Positions 1 to 11,443 are shown, counted from the first letter of the stretch. The stretch is 64,000 bases of DNA from Mesostigma viride (GCA_009746045.1 RPFO01001415.1:1-64000), one strand, 5' to 3'. A program made the numbers and translations. The notes: generated from the sequence alone by a model not told the origin.

Positions 1-468
1 CACTATTGTTCGTAACAGTACTGTGGTACATTGGGTGCCTTTGGGCGCCGCGCCGCGTACTTTACTAGTGGTCCTGATCCTTTGGTAGAATGTAGTGGAC
101 CAGCGTGCATCTGTATCTGTGCCGCGTGCATCTGTAGGCGAGGGCCATGTCGGCCCGAGCGTGTTGGACCGTTGGTGACCATTTATGCACGTTCTACCCC
201 TCGTGTGTTCACTCGGCGTGTGTTAAATGAATTAACACATATAGGCTTGGGTCACGGCAGTGTAGTTGTGTTTCCTTCCTCTATTCCTGGAGTAAACGGG
301 TTGTGTAAATGGCTTATGGCGTATTATAGCAACACTTACGTTAATGCATTGAGATCTGGATCGTCTCGTTCGTCTTTCGCTAGGGTTTAACTAGAGGTGG
401 CTTGACTAGTTTAGGTAGCATCAGGCCAGGTAGAGGTAGAGGTAGTGGTAGATACCCGAGGCGTAACA
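1..468 (+). repeat. Left LTR of the Ty3/gypsy element (partial)
   Basis: It matches 10239-10710 with only a few small differences (single-base indels, one 2-base indel, isolated substitutions). It ends in CGTAACA, the inverse of the TGTTACG that begins the right LTR. About 93 bases of its 5' end lie outside the window. Confidence 0.93.
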
Positions 469-469
469 A

Positions 470-487
470 TGGACTCGGAGGAATTTT
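470..487 (+). promoter_or_regulatory. Candidate tRNA primer-binding site
   Basis: The sequence just after the LTR end begins TGGACTCGG, and TGG at this place is the usual complement of a tRNA CCA end. The matching tRNA could not be identified, so only position and the TGG support it. Confidence 0.35.
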
Positions 488-995
488 AGGTAGAGAACCA
501 GACGACGATCCCCTGCAACATACGTCATTGAATCAACCCTTCCGCGTCCGGGAAAATGAAGACGACACCTACTTGACAGGTAATGGGCGGGTCGCCTGCA
601 AGCTGGGGGGGTAGTGCTGCCCGATTCGGGACACGCCCTGCCTAGAAGATAGACCTGCTCGAAGCGGAAAATCCTTTTTAGATAGCTCCTTTTCCTCGTT
701 TTGTTTTCTTGAGACATGTGGCCTACTGTCGTAGATAGGTGATGGTTTTGGTTCTACGTTAGAGAGACGACTAGCGTCTCGTAGATTACACTTTTCTGCA
801 TTCTTGCCTGCGTTGTATTTAGACGACCCATCGCCAGACGCAGAATTCTTGAAACCGGATACTTACGACCACCTGGCGCTGGAAACCTCGTCCCTGCGTG
901 CGTCGTCAATCTGGTTCGGTTTCAGACACCCGAGATAAGTCGCCTTCTCCTCGTTCTCCTTATTTGACTACTCAAGACCTACCAGGTGCGTTAAC

Positions 996-1400
996 ATGAG
1001 CCAGCGACGTCCTTTTCCTGCTCCTTCTCATTCGACTAGTAATAATAGTTTAGCGAAGTATTACGTTGTTATTACCCCTCAATGGGCATCTATTTTCTTA
1101 TCGTGGGCCGATGCTAGGAAGTTCGTTCAGTCACGTGCTTATAACGTCTCCAAATATAAGAAGTTTATGTCCTTTGAAGAAGCTCAGACCTACCTCTTAA
1201 AGCATAGTGAATCAGATTTGGGTCTCCATTCTCGTCCTTCTCCTCATGCTCGTCCTGCAGTAGATAGTCTTGTTTTTGTTACACCACCTCCATCTCCTCC
1301 TTCGTCTCCCCCTAAACGGGCTGCATCCTCATCTAGCTTAGATACGCCTCTCACCTTAGAGTTCGGTTCCCTATCCATTACTGTTGCTAAAAAGGATTGA
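996..1400 (+). CDS. Small ORF with RNase H1-type hybrid-binding (Cauli_VI-like) domain, upstream of gag
   Basis: A 134-aa ORF starts with ATG between the left LTR and gag. Residues about 21-68 fit the N-terminal RNA:DNA hybrid-binding domain of eukaryotic RNase H1, the fold also known as Cauli_VI: a YYVV strand, an F-L-S-W-x-D-A segment, then YKKF followed by FEEAQTYL. The rest is Ser/Pro-rich and probably disordered. No catalytic RNase H residues are present; the element's catalytic RNase H is in pol. Known family members bind RNA:DNA hybrids or dsRNA. A role in reverse transcription or in translation of the element RNA is inference. The reading frame is intact although gag and pol are broken. 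A captured host RNase H1 N-terminus is the likely origin. Confidence 0.72.
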   Translation: MSQRRPFPAPSHSTSNNSLAKYYVVITPQWASIFLSWADARKFVQSRAYNVSKYKKFMSFEEAQTYLLKHSESDLGLHSRPSPHARPAVDSLVFVTPPPSPPSSPPKRAASSSSLDTPLTLEFGSLSITVAKKD

Positions 1401-1523
1401 TTTAAATTGTTTCCTTCTTTTAGGACATTAAAAGCTTTTTCTTTTCTTTCCTTGCCTTAAATTAGGCCTTGTCCTTTTCCTTGTTGCTTTCAGTTAGATT
1501 CCTAATCATTTACTTAATTAAAA

Positions 1524-2978
1524 ATGGATCCAGTGGGTGGTAATATGTCGCCTATACCTACCAACACTCCTACTATGAGTAATAATAATAATAATAATAC
1601 TAACAACCATAACAACAATCGTGGTAACCGACGGGACTCACTTGAAACGGTGCACCATCTCACTCCTCAAGGTAATCTTCGTACCTCACCTCCTTCTCCT
1701 GTTACTGGTGGTCGCCGTCGTCCCTCACTTACCCCTCCTACCTATGAACAACGTATGTCAGATTTAGTGATGACCCTTTTACCCTGAACCAGGCCCCTGC
1801 CCCTCCTGCAACCTTGGCTCAACCCCCAGCAGGTCCTCACTAACTAACAATGTTGCTAGGCCTCCTTCCCACCCTGTGCCTTCCATGCCTGCTTTTAACA
1901 CGGGTCGTGCCTCTGCCCCTGTCGGCCCTTCTGGGCGCCCTAGTGCAGTTCCCTTTTACCCACCTGCTTCCTGGTCCTACCCTGAGACGGCCTATGAGGC
2001 AGCCCAGGTCCCTACCCGTGTGGCTGATTTAGAAGTTAATAGTGATTTCAGCACCATGCCCTAGATGATAGAAATTATGATCATTTTGCCTACTCCTCTC
2101 TTCGTGAGCAATATACTGTCCCCTTCTCTATGGGCACCAGCCTGAAACGGTGGCCCCTTCTAGACCCCTACCCAAGACTTTTCCTCTTCCTTCCTTCTAT
2201 CCCGCTTATGTAGCAGTGGAAGATAGTGGCCCTATGGGAAAAACTGACTCTTCTAATCCCCCTAAGCCCCCTGCTCTTCCCCTCTTTGCTAACCTTCCCA
2301 AGCTGGATGTCAAGTCTACCCCTCAACAGTTTTTCACCTTTATTATGTTGCTTACCCAGAACACAGAGTCGTGGCAGAATCATAATAGATGGCGTCTCTC
2401 TGATGCTGTATTAGTTCCTCACTATCTTACAACCTGCATTACTCCTGAGCTTGCTAACCTCATTCAGTGTGAGTCTTTGGCCTCTCATGCCTACCCTAAC
2501 TCTGTAGCAGAATTGTTTAAGCGTTTAGAGAACCATTTAGTCCCTCCTGATTCAGATTGGCAGGATAGATTAGCCTTTGGTACCTTGCAGCAGGGTACTA
2601 AATCATTTAAGGAGTATATGAAAGAGTTTGATGCTCAGATGGTACGAATTAGGGATTTGTCGGGTGCAGAAGTACGTGCTCGCTTCCTCCAAGGCCTCAG
2701 TAGACCTTTATTACGTGAAGTCAAGCGCCAGTTCTCTGCCTACCGTTTTACTGATCTGCCCCTCAAGCATGTGCGCCAGCATCTCTTGCGAGTAGCAGAT
2801 TTCTTCACCACTCCTTCTCTCCTACCCGTTCCCGTATTAATAATATTATCCTTACCCCTGAGGAGGAGAACTCCTATGTAGAAGAATTAGATATCTGCGT
2901 TGCTGATCTTCAGCTCTTGATGTCTCTCATATCACATGCTATCATTGTAAGGAAGTAGGTCATCTTAAACGTGAGTGC
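1524..2978 (+). pseudogene. gag, frame-broken, with CCHC zinc knuckle
   Basis: ATG at 1524 opens an Asn-rich then Pro-rich segment that stops at 1787. The same kind of sequence resumes in other frames at about 1876-2064. The capsid-like core is in 2150-2881 and has the Trp/Leu pattern of retrotransposon Gag, with segments such as FKEYMKEFDAQM and VRARFLQGL. A further shift near 2806-2881 precedes a CCHC knuckle at 2937-2978 (C-x2-C-x4-H-x4-C). Gag would form the particle and the knuckle would bind element RNA. At least three breaks make a continuous Gag impossible from this copy as read. Confidence 0.85.
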
Positions 2979-3441
2979 CCCAAGTTCCTTTCGGGTGCTC
3001 CCCCTCATCCCGACGCTCGCCCTCCTCGTACCCCTCAGCGTGCTCCTATTCGTCCTACTTCAGGACGCATTCCCTCAGCTACCCCTAGTAGGCTGAATGC
3101 TGTGCAGGCAGGACCCCCAGGGTTCCCCTATGATAATCAGGCTCCCGCACCCTCTTCGCTCCCTCGTGACCCTCCAGCAGTGGCTTTTTCGCCAGGGTCT
3201 TCTTCGGGGTTAGTTCCTATGGATTTGGGGGGGGAGGGGGAACAGTAGGCCTGTCAGCCGGGGGTAACCTGGACAGGTCCTTAGATAGTACCCCAGATAA
3301 AAATTTTTGCCTGCCTGTTTTTATAACCTCTGTAGGAGCTGAATCTTCCCTACCACTACGTGTGCGTCCTCTTATGTTCTTGAATGGTGGTTTAACCGTT
3401 CCCCATACTGTTGTAGACCCTTTCTTGCATGCTGATGAACT

Positions 3442-5238
3442 TTGAATGTCTCTGTGTTGGTAGATAGCGGTGCGGCTAGCTCCTTTGTGAGCGAGGCCCT
3501 AGTTAGGCGTTTAGGACTAGTCCCTACCCCTCACACCAAACCTGTCACTGTTCATTATGCTGATGGTCGCACCAGTCATTCCCCGGGTACGGTGTCCCTT
3601 CCCCTGGTCATACAAGGACGTACTGTCAACCTGACGGCCACTATAGGCCCTATCACTACCGCTGATGTATTACTAGGATTAGATTGGCACCAGGATAATA
3701 AGATTACTATTAATTATGATACCATGGTCATTTGGTTTCCAGATAGCTCTTACTGGGTACCGGAACGTCATTATAGATTGGAAAATTTATCCTTGGTAGA
3801 TATTACTCCTCCTACACCTGTTGATCCTCCTGTAAGACCTATACCTGAAGTATTAATGTCCAATGATGAGTTGCGTTCTGAATTAAAGGAATATGGATAT
3901 TTATTATGTATGTTCCTTCAGTTAGAAGTACAGGAGATACCTATCACTAATAATAGTGTGGATATAGATATAAACACAGTGGATACAATAGGAGTGGGAT
4001 TTACTGAAAATGAAATAGTAAGATACATGGCTGTGATAGATTCCTCAAAAGTTTTTGAAGAAAAGACTCCTTCTTATCCTCCTCCTCGTTCTGTTTTACA
4101 CCGTGTAGTTATCAAGGACGGTGCAGTTCCTACGCACTCTCCGATGTATAGAATGGGCCCTACCGAGTTAAAGGAACTAAAACAGATTTTAGTGTCACTA
4201 TTAGAAGCAGGATTGATAGAGCCTAGTAACTCTCCCTACTCAGCTGGTGTCCTGTTAGTTCCTAAGCCAAATGGCAAGTTTCGCCTAGTTACTGATTATA
4301 GGAAGTTGAATGATATTACTGTGAAGTCTAAATACCCTCTACCTCGTATTGATGATATATTTAATAAGGTTAAAGGTTCCACTTGTTTCACAGTACTGGA
4401 TTGTGCGGATGGTTTTTGGCAGTTGCGGATAGCTCCTGAGGATTGCCATAAAACCGCCTTTGCTACCCCTTTTGGTCATTACCAGTTTAGAGTAGCGGCT
4501 ATGGGACTCTGTAACTCGCCTGCCTCTTTTCAAATGTTAATGAATGAAGTGCTTAGACCTGTTATGGGAAATTCTCACCTTCCTCAGGTGTCCTCTGATT
4601 TAAAGGATCCTTCCTTCTCCTCTGTTTCTTTATCTGAGCATGACCGTTCTTGTGCTCAAGCTTACTTAGATGATATTCTTATTTACTCTCCTGATTTTGA
4701 AACGCACCTACGTGATTTAAAGAAAGTATTAGAAATAATGGCTGAAAATTCTTTGTGGGCGCGCCGTGCTAAAGTTCGTTCGGGTAGGAGTGTCCCATTT
4801 TTAGGGCACGTTCTGTCAGATGCCGGGGTCGCTACCGACCCGGATAAAACTAAGTCAATTCAGGAATGGCCTACTCCTACCGACGTTAAAGGTGTACGTA
4901 GTTTTCTAGGAATTGCTTCTTACTATAGGCGTTTTATCCCGCGTTTCGCAACTATAGCAGCCCCTATTAATCATTTATTAAAGAAGGATATCCCCTTTGT
5001 TTGGAGTAGTGAATGTCAGTCGGCTTTTCAGTGTCTAAAATCCCTACTCCTTTCCCCTCCTGTACTCATCCTACCGGATACTACTAAACCCTTTGTGGTA
5101 GCTACAGATGCTAGTAAGGTAGCTATAGGGGCGTCCTTCTCCAGGATCAGGGTCAGGGCTTACAGCCAATTGAGTATATCTCTAGGACAATGCTCCCTGC
5201 GGAGCGTAACTATCCCGTACACCAGCAGGAACTCTTAG
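3442..5238 (+). pseudogene. pol part 1: retropepsin, reverse transcriptase, start of RNase H
   Basis: The open stretch has no ATG: it starts just after in-frame stops, and protease-like sequence directly upstream is in another frame, so a slip lies near 3440. The retropepsin motif L-V-D-S-G-A is at residues 6-11. The reverse transcriptase follows, with the LDCADGFWQLRIAPED block, F-R-V-A-A-M-G-L-C-N-S-P, and the catalytic YLDD at residues 408-411 (codons 4663-4674). About 30 extra residues precede YLDD compared with typical Ty3 enzymes. RNase H begins with VATDASKVAIGA near 5100, then the frame is lost at about 5136. Function is cDNA synthesis in the particle; this copy cannot make a full enzyme without correction. 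Confidence 0.93.
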
Positions 5239-6740
5239 CGGTGGTGTATTGTTGCCACGCGTGGCAGCACTTTCTTAAAGGTGCTCAATTTGATGTCTGC
5301 CTGAATGAACCCTGTGAGCTAGATCCTTATAGGTTAGTTATCCAAACGGATCACCGTCCCCTTACCCATCTTCTCTCCCAACCCAACCTTACCCCTCGGC
5401 AAGCGCGCTGGATGGAATTTTTAGCACAGTTTTCCCCTTTTAAACTTCAGTATGTTAAGGGTGTAGATAACATAGTACCAGATGCACTCTCTCGTCGTGC
5501 AGATTACTCCTTTTTCGAGGACCTTGATGTTCTCAATACTACTCTAGTTCCTACTACTATGGGTGTAACCCCTTATGGTGAACTACCTGATGATGAATCC
5601 TATGCCTACCTCTTTCATACAGCTGTTCGCATGCCTGATCTCCTTTCTCACGTAGGACTCTCTCTCCCGTGTGAGGCCCTTCCCGTGGCCTCGGTGGGGG
5701 GGGAGGGGAAAAATAAAATTTCTATACCGCTTAGCCATATAGCGACTAGGTCAGGAAAGTCTTATGAAAACATAGTCCCTCTAGGACCTCCCCTTCTCTT
5801 TGGCAAGGCGGTAGGAGATCTCTTTAAACCTGTTCTGGATACCTCTGTAGCGATGCCTACCTCTGATCTTGAACGTCTTATTAGTAGATTTACGGCCACT
5901 GAGCCGGAAGCATTAGCTGCCATTGCTGCACATCCCCAACAATTAGGCAAGCACCCTTGTAAATTTGTAGGTGGGTTTTTATATGTGCAGATAGCAGATT
6001 CTCCCCCTCAATGGCGCCTGTATGTCCCTCCTATCTGTCGCTCCTCCTTGCTCTTTGAGTTGCATGACTTAGCTGCTCATCAGGGTGGTAAACGGGTACG
6101 GGACCTAGTAGCCCGCTCTTATTACTGGCCTTCCCTTTATAAGGATGTAGATGAGTATGTTAGAACTTGTCAATCTTGCCAGGAGATGAAACCCAATAAC
6201 GTAGGACAGATAGCAGAACCTAGGACCTTGCCTGACCCCATCATGCCGTGGGATTCTATCATGATGGATTTTGTAGGACCTTTTAGAAAGAATGATAGGG
6301 GCAATGCCCAGATCCTTGTGTTCATAGATCGTTTTACTCGTATGTGCCATCTCGTGCCGTGTCCTTTAGAACTCACAGCACGTGATTGCGCACGCCTATA
6401 CCTCAATAATGTATACAGATATCATGGTTTGAGTAGGCAGTTTATTAGTGATAAGGATAAGTTATTTACCTCAGATTTTTGGCAGCAGTTTTTCGCTGCC
6501 ATCGGTACCAAGGTTACCTACGGTACTGCCTACCACTCCTCCTCCTCTCATTTAGTAGAGCGTCTTAATAGGGTAGTGGAAGAAGCGCTTAGGCACTATG
6601 TTAATGGCTCGGGAAGTGATTGGGAGGATTATTTATGTTTGGTAGAGTTCTCCCTCAACAATTGTCCCCAAGCTGCGCATGGATATACGCCCTTCTTCCT
6701 AGATACTGGTAGACAGCCTCTTACCCTACCTCTCTCTTAG
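5190..6740 (+). pseudogene. pol part 2: RNase H end and DD35E integrase
   Basis: This frame overlaps the preceding one and continues RNase H with IQTDHRPLTHLL and the D-A-L-S-R end motif. The integrase follows. Its zinc-binding site is H292, H297, C327, C330. The catalytic triad is D360 (MMDFVGPF), D421 (ISDKDKLF) and E457 (HLVERLN); 35 residues separate D421 and E457, the classic DD35E spacing. The usual HPQTDGQ segment before the Glu is replaced by a Ser-rich stretch. The frame ends shortly after the catalytic core and the rest of the integrase is in another frame from 6767. The integrase would join element cDNA to host DNA. Confidence 0.93.
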
Positions 6741-6766
6741 CTAGTCCTCTACGGGACAAGGATGAT

Positions 6767-7378
6767 GTGTCCCGAGATACTGTAGAAGGTGTACAGTCCT
6801 TACTAGATAGAATGAAAACTGCTCATGACCACGCGATCTCAGGGTACCAAAAAGCTCAGTCTAAGTACCTTGCTAGGTTGCGTGCCTCCTTAGATAGAAG
6901 AGCACCTGAGATAGAAATAGGAGATCTAGTATTAGTAGAAGGCCCCCGTGTTGGCCGTTTTGCTCATAAGTTTGAAGCAGAACTTAAGGTCAAACTTAGG
7001 CCCGCCTTCTTAGGACCCTTCCATGTGTTGTCTAGAGTAGGAAATTTCTTATATAAAGTCGATATCCCTACCTCTTGGCAGACACATTCAAACACCTTCC
7101 ATAGAAGCCAGCTGAAACTGTACCACCCTAGTACGTTCGCTGGTAGAGAGCTAGCGCCTGCCCCTTTAGAGCATAACCCTGACACTGGGGAAGTAGAAGA
7201 CGAAGTAGAAAGCATCGTGGCCCATAGAGATATCAAAAAGGGCCGCGGTACCCAGCGTCAGTATAAAGTGAAGTGGATGTATGCTCGTAGTGAAGTAGAT
7301 AAGGTCTGGTATACGGAGAGTGAGCTAGATGGGTGTAGTCGCCTGCTGCAGGAATATAAAACCCTGCACAAGCTCTAG
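6767..7378 (+). pseudogene. pol part 3: integrase C-terminal region with chromodomain
   Basis: A 203-aa open stretch without a start of its own continues the integrase after a slip between 6740 and 6767. Residues about 45-120 hold the SH3/GPY-like DNA-binding region (GDLVLVEGPR, LGPFHVLSRVGNFLYKV). Residues about 146-201 fit a chromodomain: V-E-S-I-V-A-H-R, Y-K-V-K-W, and a C-terminal helix ending L-L-Q-E-Y. In chromoviruses this domain reads histone marks and steers integration. Finding the element inside another transposon fits targeting to repeats, but that is inference. Confidence 0.88.
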
Positions 7379-7454
7379 TTGTAGACCTTCTCCTCTCTTA
7401 TGTTATGTCTGCTGTCGACGGGTGGTTGGTTGTCCCCTCCCCTCCGCAGCCGTC

Positions 7455-9775
7455 ATGTCAGAGCCTACCCCTCCGGCTGAGAGCCCGCTGCCGTCCCCGC
7501 CCCTACCGGACCCTGAGCTGTACTTCGAGGCCCTTCCGGGCCGCTGGGTGTCACGGTCCAGTTTCCGGGTGGCATCGTGCAGCCGGCCCTCCAGGCCCAA
7601 CATGCGGTTTAGTCAGGGCTGCTCTCTTCGGGGTCACGTGGTACGGTCCCTCCCCTGCTGAACCGCACCAGCTTGTTTTGCACGGGTTCGACGATGCCGG
7701 GCACTGTTTGTTAGATGTGGCTCCAGCTGTCCAGCCTTGGGACAGATAGCTGCGGTTCTCCAGTGCCCCGGGTGTTTTCCTACCTTTCTACCCCTGTGGG
7801 CCGCTCCTGCCTACGGGATGTGTTCCCCTGGCTTCCGGCCGAGGGTGATGCGGAAATAGATGAGAACCCCTGCGACCTTCTACGGGCAGTAGAGTTCATG
7901 GAGATAGCAGACCAGACAGCGGGCGTAGGATTGGGCGACCCTACTCCTACGGACGCGCCGGTAGAGGCACAGTATTCTCCTGAGTATTCGGCCTCCCCTG
8001 CGGCGTCCTCCTCTTCAGTGTCGGCGCCTTCCCCTGTCCCGTCTTCACCGAGGTCGGTCCTGTGCGCATCGGTGGAGCCTACCCCTTTGGGCTCTGGTCG
8101 TGAGCCTGATCCTCTTTCGGCGACAGTTTCTGCGATGCAGGCGCAGATCCAGTCCCTGACGGCGGCCTTCGGGGCCTTCATGGCGGCCCAGGCGCACGCT
8201 CCAGCCACGCCAGGTGGGGTGTCTGCCGCAGCTGTGCCCCCTTCCCCTTCGGTCGCCTCGACGTCTACGGGTCCGTCTGTGCCGCGCGAGCCCTCGGCGG
8301 CTGCGGTTCCCTCTGTTGCTGCGGCTCCTACGCCTTCGGCTACCTCTGCGCCTGCTACTGACGTACCTGCGCCTCGGCGCGAGTCCGCCGTCCCAGCGGC
8401 CGCGCCCGTCGCCGCCGCGTCCGAGCCGCCCACCACGTCAGCGCCGCCCTCGCGGGGTTTCTTCAGCGACCCGGGCGGTCTTCCCAGGCTTTGGGAGGGC
8501 GGTCCTCCGCAGAGGATCCCGGTGCCTGACTGGAGCTTAGACGGTAACCAGTCGTATGCCGGATTGCCTGTCCCCACGGGCCCTATTTTCAACATGTGGC
8601 CTGGTGGTGCTCCGCCCCCAGAGACCGGCGCGCCAGCTGCGGAGGCGGGTCCGTCGCGACCCCCTGCGGCATCGGGTCCGACGCGGCCCCCTGTTGTACC
8701 GGCGCCGTCTGCGTCTGTGCCGGTTCCTACCCCTTCGTCGGCCCCTGTCCCTTCGGCCCCGCGGTCTTTGGCTGCGGTTGTTCGGTCCAGTGGCTCTGAC
8801 CCTCGCGCCACCCGCGCTGCCGATTCCCTTCGGGAGTTGTCAGAGGGCGATCGGGATCGGGCCCCTTCTGTGGTGCATGCGACTCCGGAGTCGCGCGACA
8901 CGCCTGTCTTTGGGTACGGTATGTCTGCGCTCGCCTGCCGCCAGTGTGACCTGCCGCGCGCCTCCGCCGAGCTTGCCATTTCGCCCATGTCCTACGGGTT
9001 CTCCCAGGTGTGTCGGGCGCCGCGGGACCGTGGCCTACCAGTTGAGACTGATCGGCCTCCTTTCGATATGGTTATTTTAGCTGATCCGGTGTTCCAGGGT
9101 GAGATCCTGGTTCGGCGCGTCCTGTATCGCTGGGCTAGGCGCCACAATGACTTGGACACCTACGGCGGGTTCCAGTGGGCTTACCCTCCGCCTCTGGGCA
9201 TTATGGCCTCAGATGCCCTTACGGTAGAGTTTCCTGCGGTGCCGGGTGCCACGTACAGCACGGTCCTTCAGCCCATCCTAGAGTGGGATGCCCGTCGTCC
9301 AGCGCCCATCCCGGGCCAGGGTTTGGACTCTCGGGGTCATCCTCCTCCCCGGGCTAGCGACTACCTCGAGACGTTCGGGTCGCGACAGTGTGCCCGTCGG
9401 TGGCGCTCCCGTGAGATTCGGCATATCCGGTTGTGGCCGTCCAACGTGGAGCCCCTGGTAGATCTGTTTTTCCCGACGGGTATGCGCCCTCGGATCCGGT
9501 ACCATCGCCTGCTCCTGCGGGCTCTCTGCCTGATCGCGGTAGAGCCTTTCCTACGCCTCTTTGCCTGTGGTTTCCTGGACTGGGCCCGGGGCCAGGTCGT
9601 TCTTACGCAGCATAGGTATTACTGGGCCTTCCTGGGTCTTTTTCCTGACGGCGTGTGGGCCGATGTTTTCCTCACTGTAGATAGGCACGACAATGCTGAG
9701 GATGTGTCTCACTACCAGGCGTACCTGGATGTCCTGCTGGCCTCCCGTGGTACTTACCAGACGGATGGCCATTAG
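7455..9775 (+). CDS. GC-rich accessory ORF of unknown function, downstream of pol
   Basis: After the chromodomain stop the base composition becomes much richer in G and C. A start at 7455 (MSEPTPPAES) opens a Pro-rich stretch that loses frame before about 7715. From the ATG at 7715 a single frame runs 686 codons to 9775. Residues about 60-370 are Ala/Pro/Ser/Thr-rich and look disordered. Residues about 430-686 look folded, rich in Trp, Arg and Leu, with blocks such as FQGEILVRRVLYRWARR and a hydrophobic run near RALCLIAVEPFLRLFACGF. No family was recognised. There is no signal peptide and no clear membrane anchor, so an envelope role is not supported. It lies before the polypurine tract and so is part of the element. 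Confidence 0.7.
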
Positions 9776-10134
9776 ATAGAGGGCCTTAGGCCCGACCTGA
9801 GGGTGTTGTCCCTCCGGTATATAGAGTCGCCCTCACGTTCTGGCCAGTTGACTGGTCGTTCTTGGTCCTTGGTACTGATTTGTTTACTCTGTGTGTCCTG
9901 CCCAGTGCCGTTCCCCCCGGCAAGGACTTTGTTCCAGGCAGTTAGGGGAACCTACCACCAGGCTTGGTGCTGGCTAACCCTACACCTCCCGGCGTGGTGG
10001 TGGAGACCGAGTTAATACGTTGGTGCCTTGTATCTTGGATGGTCTGCCGATTGTGTTGGTGTGTGCTGGGTGCATTAGGTTTCCTACCCCTTGTTTTCCT
10101 CCCTGTGCGTAGGGAGAGGGCTCCCTACCTTTGT

Positions 10135-10145
10135 GGGGGGGGAGG
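10135..10145 (+). promoter_or_regulatory. Polypurine tract
   Basis: A run of eight G followed by AGG directly abuts the TG that starts the right LTR. This is the expected place and composition for the primer of plus-strand DNA synthesis. Confidence 0.85.
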
Positions 10146-10710
10146 TGTTACGTCGCGTAACAATTCGTTGTAGTTACGGACGTAAATTAGGTCTTTTGCC
10201 TCGGTTGTCCCTAGGTTTACGTGTAGCTCCTACCGGGACACTATTGTCCTCGTAACAGTACTGTGGTACATTGGGTGCCTTTGGGCGCCGCGCCGCGTAC
10301 TTTACTAGTGGTCCTGATCCTTTGGTAGAATGTAGTGGACCAGCGTGCATCTGTATCTGTGCCGGTGCATCTGTAGGTGAGGGCCATGTCGGCCCGAGCG
10401 TGTTGGACCGTTGGTGACCATTTATGCACGTTCTACCCCTCGTGTGTTCACTCGGCGTGTGTTAAATGAATTAACACATATAGGCTTGGGTCACGGCAGT
10501 GTAGTTGTGTTTCCTTCCTCTATTCCTGGAGTAAACGGGTTGTGTAAATGGCTTATGGCGTATTATAGCAACACTTACGTTAATGCATTGAGATCTGGAT
10601 CGTCTCGTTCGTCTTTCGCTAGGGGTTTAACTAGAGGTGGCTTGACTAGTTTAGGTATAGCATCAGGCCAGGTAGAGGTAGAGGTAGTGGTAGATACCCG
10701 AGGCGTAACA
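10146..10710 (+). repeat. Right LTR, 565 bp, complete
   Basis: It starts TGTTACG and ends CGTAACA, a perfect 7-bp terminal inverted repeat with the standard TG...CA ends. It matches the left LTR throughout the shared part. Confidence 0.94.
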
Positions 10711-10712
10711 AG

Positions 10713-11443
10713 TGGGCGGACTTTTACAGCCGTTTGAAGGAACTCCTGGTGCCCGAGGGCCTGCTCAAGTCGATCAAAGATATGATGCGGATCCTCACTT
10801 TTGAGGTGTCGGGCGACCCGGTCCAGGCGACACTGGCATTCGAGAGGATGCTGGAAGACACTACGTTGACTTTTCCAGATGATTTCAGCGTCGTGCTTTT
10901 CCTGGGCAAGGCCCTCGCCAGTGCTGTGATTACTGACAGCAGTATCCAAGGCTTGGCACCCGTCCTGACAAAGGAAAAGCTGCAAAGCAGGACTACCAGC
11001 TTTACTGCAATCCGGAAGGCCTTCGCCCTCGGTGGCGCGGCACAGGAATCGGCGGGAAGGGGATCTGCCACCAAGCCCGCGGGAACAGCAAGCATCAGTG
11101 CTGTTTTTGGGGAGGGCGACAGACGCGAAAAGTGCCCGAGGTGCCAGCCGGCACTGGCCACAACCGTGACAGCTGCAATGCCAACAAGAATTTTCCTCTG
11201 TCGACCAATTTGTGTGGCAAGTGCCACAAGCCAGGCCACAAGGCCAGGTTTTGCAAGTCCGGCAGGCAGCCGGACAAGAAAAAGGATGCCACTGCCGACG
11301 AGGGTATAGGGCCGGGCCCATTAGGAGGCCTCGTCGGAGCATGCGCTGGGGATCGTCCCCAGCAGGCACAGCAAGCGCAGCAGGCGCAGCAGGCGCAGCA
11401 GCCGGAAACTAGACGGCCCAGGACAGGGCGTATTCGACAGTGA
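10713..11443 (+). pseudogene. gag fragment with zinc knuckle (second element)
   Basis: The frame is open from the LTR junction and reads WADFYSRLKELLVPEG, then a helical capsid-like region. A slip near 11130-11170 moves to another frame, where C-G-K-C-H-K-P-G-H-K-A-R-F-C is a CCHC knuckle at about residues 28-41 of the 11132 frame. The C-terminus has four to five Ala-Gln-Gln repeats from a CAG-rich tract at about 11362-11402. Confidence 0.75.

Larger units (their letters stand above)
1..10710 (+). mobile_element. Ty3/gypsy chromodomain LTR retrotransposon (5' end cut by window)
   Basis: Two near-identical LTRs (1-468, missing about 93 bases at the window edge, and 10146-10710) flank, in order, an RNase H1-type hybrid-binding ORF, gag with a CCHC knuckle, protease, reverse transcriptase, RNase H, a DD35E integrase, a chromodomain and a GC-rich extra ORF, then a polypurine tract. 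This order and the C-terminal chromodomain are those of the chromovirus branch of Ty3/gypsy. The coding part has several frame breaks (in gag, before the protease, in RNase H, and after the integrase core), so this copy is not autonomous as read. The right flank continues in frame as the gag of another element, so the insertion is nested. The target-site duplication cannot be checked because the left flank is missing. Confidence 0.95.

Noticed and set aside
7780-8988. 402-aa ORF on the minus strand
   Set aside because: It is the antisense shadow of the GC-rich accessory ORF; composition follows from the low stop-codon frequency of GC-rich DNA.
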